Source: Paramacrobiotus richtersi (lineage: Eukaryota; Tardigrada; Eutardigrada; Parachela; Macrobiotidae). From it: a stretch of DNA of 45,425 nucleotides. Position 1 is the first letter of the stretch. The number at the start of each line of letters is the position of its first letter. Below are positions 1 to 10,270 of the stretch, one piece after another. A model generated the notes under the pieces. The model was given only the letters and a program-made list of their open reading frames with translations, was not told the DNA's origin and did not search any database. The position numbers and the translations under genes are program-made. The stretch covers positions 1-45,425 of the forward strand of contig JAQGAU010000073.1 of the NCBI GenBank assembly GCA_034698045.1, given 5' to 3'.

Positions 1-86
1 AAAGTATCACTTGTACAGCGCACAGTGCAAAGTAAAATCCCCTTTACCTTCCTCTTTCCGCTCATTGGAAGCTCACTTCCCCCATC

Positions 87-1213
87 ATGAAGCTGCTGAT
101 CCTATTGGTCCTTGTGGGCTTCGTCGCCTGCCAGAAAGGTAAGAATCCTCCGGCACCCAAAGGTGCCGCCAAGCCAGCTGCCCGATCTGCTGCCCCGAAA
201 GCGGCCGCCAAACCCGCTGCCAAATCCAAACCATCCTCTTCCGGTGGCGATAAGAAGTACGTGTGGGACTTCCTGAAGCCGGCTCTGGATGCTGCTGAAG
301 TGGCTGAACTTTTGAAATCCGGAGCGGATGCCTATCCCACGCTGGCGGAAGTACCCGCTGATAACGCATTCGACTGCAGTAGCAAGAAGCAGCCCGGATT
401 CTATGCCGATACCACCGCCAAATGCCAGGTGTTCCATCGATGCGATGTCAATGGTAACAAGACCAGCTACCTGTGTGTCAACTCGACACTCTTCAATCAG
501 ATCACGCTGACCTGTGACTATTTCTTCAACGTGGATTGCGAAAAGTAAGTGAATTACGCGTACAGTGTAACATTAACGAAGTTGACCTTATAGATAGATG
601 CCTTTTGACTCGTCGGCAGTTTACATAAAGCAGTATTCAACTATGTGTTTTCGTCTGTTCCAGGTTTGCTGAACAGGAAGACTTCGCCAACTCACGGTTG
701 TACAAGGAGGACCAGCCTCTGTTTGACACGCCCCCTGATGATTATGTTCCTCCTCAGCGTGAACCCCGCAAGATGGGAGAAGGTGAAACCGGTAACGAAG
801 TATCACCTGCCAAGACTACGAAGAAGAGCCCCGCAGGCGGAAAAACTACCAAAAAGGGCGGTGCCACCACCAAGGCCACAACCGCAGCTCCCGAGGAAAC
901 CACCGCCGCCGCTGGTGATGAGGAGACTACGGCCGCCGCAGGAGGCGAGGACACCACAGCCGCTGGAGGTGAGGACACTACCGCCGCTGCTGGCGGAGAA
1001 GAGACGACCGCCGCCGCTGGAGGTGAAGAGACCACTGCCGCTGCTGGTGGAGAAGAGACAACTGCCGCCGCAGGAAGTGAAGAGACCACGGCCGCTGCTG
1101 GGGGAGAGGAAACGACAGCGGCCGCTGGTGGTGAAGAGACCACTGCCGCTGCGGAAGGGGAAGAGACGACCGCCGCCGCCGGTGGTGAGGAAACGACAGC
1201 GGCGGCTGAATAA
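87..1213 (+). CDS. Secreted CPAP1/peritrophin-like chitin-binding protein with mucin-like tail
   Basis: Two exons, 87-544 and 664-1213, joined across a 119-nt GT-AG intron (GTAAGT donor, TTCCAG acceptor); the phase closes to 335 aa. Residues 1-16 are a signal peptide (MKLLILLVLVGFVACQ). An Ala/Pro/Lys-rich linker follows to about residue 55. Residues 95-152 carry one type-2 chitin-binding (peritrophin-A, CBM14) domain with six cysteines at 97, 113, 119, 130, 143 and 151 and the CQVFHRC and DYFFNVDC signatures of CPAP1-type cuticle proteins. Exon 2 encodes a KEDQPLFDTPPDDY segment, then a Lys-rich stretch and a C-terminal Thr-rich tail of about eleven nine-residue repeats (GGEETTAAA and variants), a likely O-glycosylation region. 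Family knowledge: extracellular chitin binding in cuticle or gut lining. Identity as a chitin binder is strong; CPAP1 versus other peritrophins is inference. Confidence 0.9.
895..1210 (+). repeat. Coding tandem repeat, 27-bp units (EETTAAAGG)
   Basis: About eleven imperfect 27-bp units encode EETTAAAGG with variants (GD, ED, GS, EG, and one unit lacking an Ala). The units differ mainly at synonymous sites, so the amino-acid pattern is held while the DNA diverges. This is the mucin-like tail of the chitin-binding protein. Confidence 0.9.
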
Positions 1214-1820
1214 ATGATTACCAGTGAAATTGTGAATGTGCCAAAAACGATTTCCGTTTTTGACTGTGGAGCTCAACCTGCCAGCCGCTATAACAAAACT
1301 AACTTTTTTTTGCACGGGCGCTTTGGCTTTTCGGGTACCTGCCTAACCCCTTGCATTTGTTGACATTTTTGATCTACTAACATTTTGATGCACATACTTG
1401 TATAATGTACACTAAGGTGAGGAAGTCTGTGGGAATTAAAAAAGTATTAACAGCCGACAGTTCGCATGTGCTCGACATTTTCTGCCAAATATCACTGCAG
1501 TATCACAAATATCACTGCACATACACTTTCGCTAGCTTCGACAACAGCTTTGATACACATTTCACAATAATTCCTGAAGATATCTTCCTTCAGGTCAGCC
1601 GATACCAAATCCAGTGATTTAATCTGCTAGAAAAGTCCCACTTTTATCTTGATTTATACCTGATTGCAACTCTTTTTGTAGCTCGATATCAAATATCCAT
1701 AACTAATTTGGACGATTCAAATAACAAGCCATCATTTTAAAGTTCTGGGAAAAGGGAAATGTTTCTGCCGAATAAGCATCTGGACAATTTTAGTTTACTT
1801 ATATAATATTGTAAGCGCGT
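1214..1820. other. Intergenic, no feature seen
   Basis: Downstream flank of the chitin-binding protein gene. I see no convincing coding exon and no canonical AATAAA close to the stop codon. Confidence 0.5.
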
Positions 1821-1821
1821 T

Positions 1822-2560
1822 AGATGATCCCAGCATGAGCCCATACACCACGAATCCTCACAATCACCAAGCCTTAAAAACATGTCCATGTGGCATGTTA
1901 TATAGGCTCTTCCACTGCAGTTCAGTCCAGGCGGACCAGGCCACAGTTGGTTCTACAATAATTCTGCCTTAATATATTTTTATACAAGTACCGCTACGTC
2001 ATCTGCCCATAGATTACGGTTTCGACAAACCATCCAAAATCTCGCACAATGCGACATCTATCTACATTACCTGAATGTTGGTGTGCAGTTCCGAAGGCCA
2101 TCATTTAAATGTCATCCTAAATTTTTAAATAAATACGGGATCGAACGGGATGTTCGATCAAAACCAGAAATATTACAGTATGATGGTTTTCAGTACAAGC
2201 TGTACAGTATATCACGATGACACGTCTGGTTTTTTTCAAATAAGTGGACTGGTAGAAAAATCATTAAAAGCTGAACCCATGATGATTACAAAACACAATA
2301 TACTGACGTCGACCGGAACTTTCCGAAAAATGCCCGTTCAGTGATAACCAGATTAAAGCTGTAAAGAATTATAAAGTCTTATACTAACTCGAATATTACC
2401 AGCAGGCAGCAGCAACATTAGCTTTGGAAACAATAAGTATTACCGTTGGAAAACTGTAAAGTTCGTATATTGTCCAGCCCGCTATGTCGGTGAGAATACG
2501 TAGTTAGATCAAGTTCTAATACAAGCTGTATTTTTGCTTAGTCACAAGACTCAACTGACA
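1822..2560. repeat. Diverged repeat blocks, copy A
   Basis: Two blocks recur elsewhere. Block 1 (about 1822-1990: GCATGAGCCCATACACCACG, then GCTCTTCCACTG) reappears at about 3700-3870 and 6690-6830. Block 2 (about 2150-2500: TTTTCAGTACAAGCTGTACA, then CACAATATACTGACG) reappears at about 5848-6160. By eye the copies are roughly 65-80% alike with indels. No open frame is shared, so this is old non-coding repeat DNA of unknown type. Confidence 0.6.
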
Positions 2561-3699
2561 CAGTAGTTTTGTATACAAATGGTACGATATCCTGTAGAAG
2601 AACGACACGCCCTGTTCGAATGTCCGGCTTTCTTCTTGCACACAGAGATCATGCTAATTAATTAAGAAGCTTGGTTATGATGGAAATATTTCGGAGGATG
2701 AACTGACCCACAAACGTCAAGAACTGATTTGGATTAACGGATTTTCGCCTTTCGCAGACAAAAGTTGTTTCTTCTATTTTAGCTATTTTTTAAGAGATGT
2801 TCTGCATGATTCTTATCGTGTACATGCAGGCGAAATTATATTAATACCTCCGTAATCCAAATTTGTTCATGCACTCAATATGTATCCGTTATTGCTCAGA
2901 TGATGATTATGAATCTGTTTGTTTTCTGTTTATTTGCTGTTTATACTAGTTTCGTAATGTTGTTTGTGGCACTGGACGTAGTGCCCCTGCCAGAAGAATT
3001 TCTGGGGGAATAAAGTTGTCTTGTCTTACCTATGGGCTATAAAATATGGCCTGTGGAAATGCAGGCAGAGATTAGAAAACACAGCGATCGTAGAGCAGTG
3101 GCAATTAACTAAGCGCGTATGAAGTGTAAACCAAAACCAATGCAAGGAAACTGACTGGTTTAAAAAGAGAATCTTTTTTTACAAGATTTTGAACAGGCTT
3201 AATCGACCGACGCGATGCTGAGCGAAACCTGGGTTTTCCGCGTCGGAAGCCGTTTTCGCGCACAAATCTCGTTGATTATCCAAATTTCACAAGTCAGTTG
3301 CAGTGTGTCAGCTATAAACAGCTGTTCTGTCGTAGTAAACTGGTAAAGGAATAGCATACTTAATTAATTCAAAGTTTCAAACTAAATAAAATACTAAAAT
3401 ATTTTAAGAACTGATCCAACAAAATGATTTCCAACGACCCCGCGCCACTTTCTTCAGGTCGTTGTCAGTCAATAGTAAATACCTGCAATCCAGTGCAGAG
3501 CTATGCTACAATAGCAAGCACTTCGGTATTCAAAATTCCATTGTAACTGGTGTTGTTGATGTCTGTCATGATCTGAATACAATACTTAAAGATTCCAATA
3601 AGAGGTTATGAAGGACGAGAAAAAATGAAAATCTTCGACCGAGTAAGTCTCCAAAAAAATTTAGATTCCATGAGGAAGATCCTAGTACAGTCCGATGCA

Positions 3700-4970
3700 G
3701 TCCTTGGTCAGTACAACCGTAATCACTGAGGCAGGGAAAAAAACCGGAAAATCATCTATACGCCAGCATGTTCTGTAATCGTTAGCTCTTCCACTGAAAT
3801 GTAATCCAATCCGCAGTTTGGTTTACAATAGTTTTCGCATTAATTCAGTTTTCATTATTAATATATTTTACGTTAACTGATGAGAGAAAATCGTAAAAAG
3901 CGAAACTTTCGTACTCGTATGCCAAATGTTTTTCCATGTACTGTATAAGGACATGCAGAACCTAAGCCCATACGCTACGATTTCTTTCAAATCATAGTCA
4001 AGTCGCACACAGCGTGGCAAACACAGGCCTGCATATCATGGTAACTCCATTCTTCCCGATTCTTCCTTCCTAAAGTACCGTAGGAACCCGAATCCAGCTT
4101 CCTTAAAAAACTTGAACTTTAATCAATTCAACATTCTGTGTAACCAACAGATTTTTGTCCCATCGACGTTAACTTGGGGAAACATGCACCTTCTTCAACC
4201 AGCTTTTCACAGATTTCCGTTGCAAAATCTGTTGATCGATGGTCAGTCGAGTTAGACTTTTCTGCAGCTATACAAGGATCGCGTTTCCCAAGAAAGAAGC
4301 GGCGCGGTATGGGTGTTCAGATTCAGCCAGTGTGTACATATTCCAAGAAGGGTGGTTCTCTCGGTTTCCGCAACAAGGGTTACCGTTGACTTCGGATAGA
4401 TCCACGATCGGATTGAAATTTCTGGCGAAAAATATGTGGGCTTACTGATGAAACCTTGCACATAACATAGAATAAAACGTTTATTTGCCAAATTAGGAAA
4501 AGATTTGGGCGACCATTCGTTAACAATGCACCGTGCCAACGGGATCAATCTTGCACATTTACTTACTTCTTGCACATCCTTGATATTCTGGCATTATTCT
4601 TTAGATCATAGTAACTGTTCTACTTTGCACTGTTTTCTGTGAATTTTCGTGAAATCAGTCCATAATTCTTTTTGTTTGTTTCTCTCGTAAAAATCTCACA
4701 CATATTCTTTATGCTTTGCAGCTAACACACCCTTTCGTACGTATACTTACTTGAACATGAACATATCGGTAAAATAACGACTGGTAACTTTATTGACGCA
4801 TATCTATCGATGAAAAAGCAGGAAAAAAGCGATTTCAAGCCAAATTTACTGGCTTTTGATTACTGGGACATTATAAACTAATACATAACTGATTAGGTTT
4901 ATGTAGCCACCGCACTACGACTCTCTCTCCAGTAATACATGAAACAGTAAAACAGTACCGGCAAATTTCA
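3700..4970. repeat. Diverged repeat blocks, copy B
   Basis: Contains a second copy of block 1 (about 3700-3870, including GCTCTTCCACTGAAATG and AATCCAATCCG) and block 3 (about 4436-4970: ACATAGAATAAAACGTTTAT, GACCATTCGTTA, ACTTTATTGACGCAT). Block 3 reappears in the same orientation at about 6822-7320 with long alignable stretches. Confidence 0.65.
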
Positions 4971-4984
4971 GTGTTGTTTTAATA

Positions 4985-5715
4985 ATTAAAAGTAAATAGT
5001 AAATCTTAATTATTAAGGCTTTTGTGACCGTTAATGATTAAGTAAATAGTAAGCTGCTGCTTAAAGCAGATAGTAAATAGTAACTGAATATTAGAAGTGC
5101 TGCTTTGACAATATTAAATAGTAAGTAAAGTGAGCAATCTGCCGGTCTTCCTATTATAATAATTAAATAAGTCTTCTACTATCCAGCAACAGCCAACAAG
5201 TAAAAAAATGCCGTCGATGTGACAAAGTCGTTGCGCGAAACTAGACATAATACGTCCCAAGTACAGTGAACCGGGATCTGCGCCAGTTTTTATTTATGCA
5301 ATATTGCCACAACAGCGACAGCGTTCCTGTTTCACCCTCCAGCAGATGATGACCTGTAAAAGCTAATTCACTCGAATTTGTTTTTATCGTTTCTCGTCTT
5401 TTGACTGACTCCACATCAACGGATATCGACTTTCTTTACAGGAAATGATGCTTATTTTACGTTTGGACTATGGCTAACAGGTTTTATCATTTGGATAACG
5501 TATAGCGAGCAAAATAATTAAAAGAATAAACAAACGGTTGATTACGGCTCTGAATAGTAACGACATTATAATATTTCTAATTATTAAGTAAATAGTAAGC
5601 TGTTGCGGAACAAAAAATTAAATAGTAAGTAAATAGTAGGCATAAAAATGGTGCGACAGTAAATAGTAAGTAAATAGTAAAGGCCGAAAAAGCAGGGATA
5701 TTAAATAGTAACAGG
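4985..5715. repeat. Clustered TAAATAGTAA motif repeats
   Basis: The motif (A/T)TAAATAGTAA(G) occurs about ten times in two clusters, about 4985-5125 and 5585-5715, separated by 460 bp without it. In places two copies are directly joined (AAATAGTAAGTAAATAGTA). Spacing is irregular, so this is not a simple microsatellite. Function unknown. Confidence 0.7.
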
Positions 5716-5847
5716 TGTTGAAAAGTGATAGTAAAAACTACACTGCCGGCAATGCGCCGATACTGGAAATATAGCTGCTTTTTTCCTAAAGGTTATTTTG
5801 CAGTTCAGAATCCGATCACTTAGTGTTATGCTAAAGTTTTAAACAAC

Positions 5848-7320
5848 ATCGTGTTCGATGAAATCGAAAACCAAGAAGATGATGTTGCTGGTTCTCAGTA
5901 CAAGCTGTATATTCTGATGACTATGCATAAACCACAATATACTGACGCTGACTGACACTTTTCCGCAAGTTACCCGTTCACAAATAAACCAGATTAAAAC
6001 TGAAGAATTTACTGCAAGCCTTATAAAAATTCGACTTAGCCCAGTCAGCCGTACTAGCGCATTAGTTTTGCTAACTGTAAATATATTACCGCAAGAGAAC
6101 TAAACGCGGTTTTATTGTTCAGCCCGCTATGCTGGTAAGATTAGTAGTCAGACCATAATGAGATCCCAAAAACAGGGAATTAATGTCTTGAAGTGTGTCA
6201 TGATGTCTGTAGATGTTTGCAAAACAAAGTGATTATCAACTCAACAGTATTGAGTTATTTCAGCTGGGTTGTTTTTCCTGGAAAGGTATTTTTGATTGTA
6301 AGTCGAAAAAAAACAAAAGCGGGACTAGTTAAACTCCGGGGAGTTTATTTGATCAGTGAGTCATTAAGGAAACAGTTGTCGATGCATGTTCGAGTTTAGT
6401 GATGTATCGGTAGAAGGATCACTGTTGTACGTAAAGGTCACCGGCTGTTCATCGGTCGAAAATCGGTCGCTAACGAAATAAGCCGCGGCTTCTTCGGTGA
6501 TGTTCACCTGCAAAACAACCAACTTCCGTCCAGTTTAGTTTAAATTATTTCGTAACAGTTAATATTATTGTTTAGAGCATAATCTGCATATTTACACGAT
6601 TCAAACAACAAATAAAGATTATAAAGAGGAGAAAAACGAATGTAATCTGCTGAATGACTCTTGAAACTGTTTACGGGTAAAGATAATCCGGCATGCGCCC
6701 ATACACTACGGTTCCTCTTATCACCGAAGAAGAACAAATCGTCCATACGCATGCACTTGTTATGTTACGTGTAAACTTCTTTACTGAAATTCAATCCAAT
6801 CCGAGGTTTACTGGTGAAATTTTGCATAAAACATAGAATAAAACGTTCATTTGCCCAAATTAGGAAAAGACTTGCGAGACCATTCGTTATCAATGCACAG
6901 AGCCACCTGAATTAATCGTGCACATTTACTGACACACATTTGTCCACATCCTTGATATTCTGGCATTATTCATCACATCGATATCTAACTTTACTACCTA
7001 CACCGTCATCAGTGAATTTTCGTGAAGTCAGTCAATAATTCTTACGGTTAAATCTCTCGTAAAAATCTCCAGAATATTCTTAATGCGGTGCTGTTAACGT
7101 TACTTACCGTTTCGTAAATACTTCAGCATATCGGTTAAATAACGACTTTTAACTTTATTGACGCATGAGCATCAATCAAGAAACAGGAAAAAAGTGATTT
7201 CACACAAAATGTACCGACCTTTGATTGCTAGACATAATAAACCAATTCTATCGTGTTCATGTAGCCATTGCGCCACGAATCTCCAGTAACATACGCAACA
7301 GTAACGACTTGCAGATCCAG
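5848..7320. repeat. Diverged repeat blocks, copy C
   Basis: Carries block 2 (about 5848-6160), block 1 (about 6690-6830) and block 3 (about 6822-7320) in that order, all similar to the blocks at 1.8-2.5 and 3.7-5.0 kb. The order differs from copy A, where block 1 precedes block 2, so the history involved rearrangement as well as duplication. Confidence 0.65.
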
Positions 7321-7940
7321 CACTAACAAACTGTAAACCTAATTCAAATTGCTGTCTACTCACAATCAGCTTTTCGATGAGTGTTTTACCTCTGTGCGGT
7401 TTACCTAAATGCCGTAGCGTTTCTGATCCGTGTTGTACTAGGTAATCGCACTCTGCTGCGCTTGCGATGAAGACCGAAGCGAACGGAGACATTTCAGAAG
7501 AACATACCGGCTTGTTTACTGTTATATTAAAAATATTAATATGCTGCATGACTTGTGCATTGTACTGAGTTTCATCATAGCAAGACTGAATCAGACAGCC
7601 CTGTCTCTTATCTCACAGAAAGGGGCTCAGAGAGGCCCGTCCGTTCCAGTCTCGCTAGGGCTAACTGACCAGCAAGCACACGGGTAGCCCATTGCGCAAG
7701 TCCTATTGTTAGACGTGAAGCACACAAAGGAATCTTTTGTTCTCAAAAATGTGCTCTTATTTTGCTTATATCTCGCTCATTTTTCGAGATATTCGTACCA
7801 AAAAGTATACAGCTCATCTACAGGCCACAGTCTAGGTTCTGTTCAAATTTGGCGATAATCGAACGAAAACTGACTGCGCTATCGCAGTGCGCAGAAACGG
7901 TTGTCAACCCACGTTTTTGCATTACTCTTGAACATGGAGG
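7321..7940. other. Intergenic, no gene recognised
   Basis: I found no exon with family similarity here. A 100-codon open frame from 7762 has no recognisable motif and no coding-like codon bias. Confidence 0.5.
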
Positions 7941-7966
7941 ACCTCCGCTTCGCTTCGGTCGATTAT
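7941..7966 (+). repeat. Left arm of a 24-26 bp inverted repeat
   Basis: GACCTCCGCTTCGCTTCGGT continuing to CGAT is the reverse complement, with one mismatch, of about 9135-9160. The arms enclose about 1.2 kb. A shorter relative (CTTCGCTTCGGTC) lies near 11614-11630. No target-site duplication is evident, so I cannot assign a transposon family. Confidence 0.5.
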
Positions 7967-8880
7967 CGGGGGATGAAATCACATATGAAAACATCGGCAG
8001 TCATTCGACAACGATCAGGAATTGTACTTTGCAGAGAAGAAACCTGATAATACTGCGAACCTGAACCGGATTAGGTGGTTTCCTTTGGTTAGTAAGAAGT
8101 AATCCAGAAAACTGCTTGCTACATGTTAACTTCCAAATTAGTCTACAATTATTAGTCTACAATTCATTCCTGCCAAAAAAATTAAAAAACAACAAGTTTT
8201 TAGCAATGTATGCTGTTTATTTCATAGGCAAATAGGAACGAGAATAGCAGTGTCATGGTCGGCTCTTGAAACTTATTCCTGTTTCTTCGCTTTCTTGTGG
8301 ATGGAGCAGAAAATTTGTAATTACGAGTGCTCGCTGTAAACATCTTGTGGAACTAATCAGCGTTCGATACTTTGAATGTAACAAATGCGTAACAAATTGA
8401 GAAAGCGCGCGCAATACGTTTTTTCTTACAGTAAGTATCGATATATAATGATATTGCCGTACTCTGTACAAGCCGTGAAAATCTGCTGCTTTATCTGTAA
8501 AAGGAAATGAATGAAAACTTACTGATTCGTCTGCATAAGAAAGGGATCCCTATCCCAGTGCAGGCTCGATCTATCAGTCTTCTCTACTATGAACTCCATC
8601 CTGGTCAGTTTCGTCCTTAGCTGCCCATCCAGCGGCACATCCCGTTTCCACCCATCCACCAACACCTGTAAACAGTGCCCACACTATAAAACTTTTAATA
8701 ACGAGGTGCTGTTCCATGCTTTGGATTTTTTCTGCAGACTAAGTATCCAGTATAACTTTTCCATGGTGGATGTGACTTCGTTAAATATGTAACTTATCTA
8801 GAATTAGGCACATCAATTCCGAGCGCCGATTGTGAGTGCGGTAGTTGCAGTTCCGCATTTATCGTAAAGAACTACCATTG

Positions 8881-9039
8881 ACAAGTAAGTATTTTCAGGC
8901 AGGACTCAGAAATAGATTAGTCCCTTATACCAATATAATCTAGTAAATATGGGCAATATTTAGTAATTTTTTAATCATTACCAGGGACAAACTTATTTAT
9001 TTCTGAGTCCTGGCCGAAAATACTTACAATGTTACTTGT
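8881..9039. mobile_element. MITE-like inverted-repeat hairpin, about 160 bp
   Basis: The two ends are long inverted repeats. GTAAGTATTTTC then CAGGACTCAGAAATA on the left matches the reverse complement on the right over about 30 nt with roughly three differences, then continues loosely to GTCCC. The centre is AT-rich, with no coding capacity. The shape fits a small non-autonomous DNA element; a clean target-site duplication is not visible, so the class is open. Confidence 0.6.
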
Positions 9040-9134
9040 GAGTGCAATTCAACGGATAACAATTTTTTAAATGTCCAGTTTTTTTATCTGTTTTTAAATG
9101 CTGTTACATTATTATTGTCTAGTAACAATAACTT

Positions 9135-9160
9135 TATCGACCGAAGCGAAGCGAAGGTCT
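9135..9160 (-). repeat. Right arm of a 24-26 bp inverted repeat
   Basis: ATCGACCGAAGCGAAGCGAA continuing to GGTC pairs with 7941-7966. It lies just outside the start of the 117-bp tandem array. Confidence 0.5.
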
Positions 9161-9172
9161 TCTTTACTCAGC

Positions 9173-9521
9173 GCAACTGAAATTCGTGGTGTCCGTGTGT
9201 CTGTCGCCATTATGCACAACCGCGCACTTATGGCGCAACCGCGCAGTGGTGCGCCATTGATGCGCAGTGGTTGGCCCTATATACTCGGAAAAGCTGTATT
9301 TCGTGGTGTCCGTGTGTCTGTCGCCATTGTGCACGACCGCGCACTTATAGCGCAACCGCGCAGTGGTGCGCCATTGTTGCGTAGTGGTTAGCCCTATATA
9401 CCCGGAAAAATAGTATTTCGTGGTGTCCGAGTGTCTGTCGCCATTGTGCACAACCGCGCACGTATCGCGCAACCGCGCAGTGGTGCGCCATTGTTGCGCA
9501 GTGGTTAGCCCTATATACTCG
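9173..9521. repeat. 117-bp tandem array, units 1-3
   Basis: Three units of exactly 117 bp start at CGTGGTGTCC at 9185, 9302 and 9419. Each contains CGCCATTRTGCACRACCGCG and ends in CCCTATATACYCG. Units are about 90-95% identical. Unit 3 stops after 103 bp, where the TIR element begins, and its missing 14 bp lie on the far side at 11433-11446. The period is 39 codons and several frames stay open, but codon pattern and context do not suggest a protein. Confidence 0.9.
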
Positions 9522-9551
9522 TGTAGCCAGATCATTAGCAACCGGCAGCAT

Positions 9552-9569
9552 CCCGCCCAAGTGGGCGGG
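9552..9569. repeat. GC-rich palindrome inside left TIR
   Basis: CCCGCCCAAGTGGGCGGG can form an 8-bp stem with a 2-nt loop. The right TIR has the matching CCCGCCCACATGGGCGGG near 11381-11398. Such subterminal palindromes may be transposase-binding or fold-back sites (inference). Confidence 0.7.
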
Positions 9570-10250
9570 GAAATGAGTTCAACGCGTTCAGTGAGTTTTT
9601 GCTTGGTCCTAAGACCAGGCCGTTTAAATATTCACTCAAGGCCAATTTCTAAACAGTTTTAATGACTATGGTTCGCAGACTACTTTAAACGGGTTAAACA
9701 CATACTAACAGTCTTTGTGTTCCGATCTAAAAATGGCATCCGCGGACATTCAAGCAATAATCTTAGGAAGCGCGTATAAAGAGGTCACGAAGTCATAAAG
9801 AAGTTCAAGGTTTACCAGTGTCATTGTAACTTCCAGCTGTTCTCTTGCCTCACAGCACTATAGCGTAAGGCAAAATGTTTCTAAATATTGTGCCACCGGG
9901 CAAACGTATTTAGCAAACAAAACCGTTTAGAACTCCACAGCACTATTGCGCAGAACTGACCCCTAACTATTTTCAGCAAAGCATCACTAATTTGCGTGAA
10001 TGAACAACACCGCAAAAGAGCCCGTACTTTATTTTAGAGAACATTTGTTACTATTGTTGTTAACACTACGGACGCGTTCTGTTTCCTGGCTTGCTTGCTA
10101 CTGTGTCTTGGCTAAATAGATTTCAGGAACGTAAATATCCAAGCTTTTGCATAGCTTTAATGATCTCTTTCAGATCGCAGTATGTCAGTTGAAATACAAT
10201 TTTTCAGTACCCCCACTTGGTCTTACGTCCAAGAGTCACAGTTAACAAGT

Positions 10251-10270
10251 CTGCTTGGTCTTACGACCAA
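10251..10270. repeat. Internal palindrome of the TIR element
   Basis: GCTTGGTCTTACGACCAAGC is a perfect 8-bp stem with a TTAC loop. A weaker relative is at about 10215-10233 (CACTTGGTCTTACGTCCAAG). Both resemble the TTGGTC/GACCA core of the terminal repeats, so the element carries internal copies of its end motif. Confidence 0.65.

Noticed and set aside
645-1315. Pro/Arg-rich and Val/Ser/Pro-rich long frames over the repeat tail of the chitin-binding gene
   Set aside because: Shadow frames of the EETTAAAGG repeats. The spliced frame in phase with exon 1 is the coding one.
7762-8064. 100-codon plus-strand ORF
   Set aside because: No recognisable domain. It overlaps the GC-rich inverted repeat arm and lacks the GC-rich third positions seen in real exons here.
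9098-9541. Open frames on both strands across the 117-bp array (39-residue peptide repeats)
   Set aside because: They arise because the period is divisible by three. Several frames are open at once, and there is no start context, partner exon or known protein.
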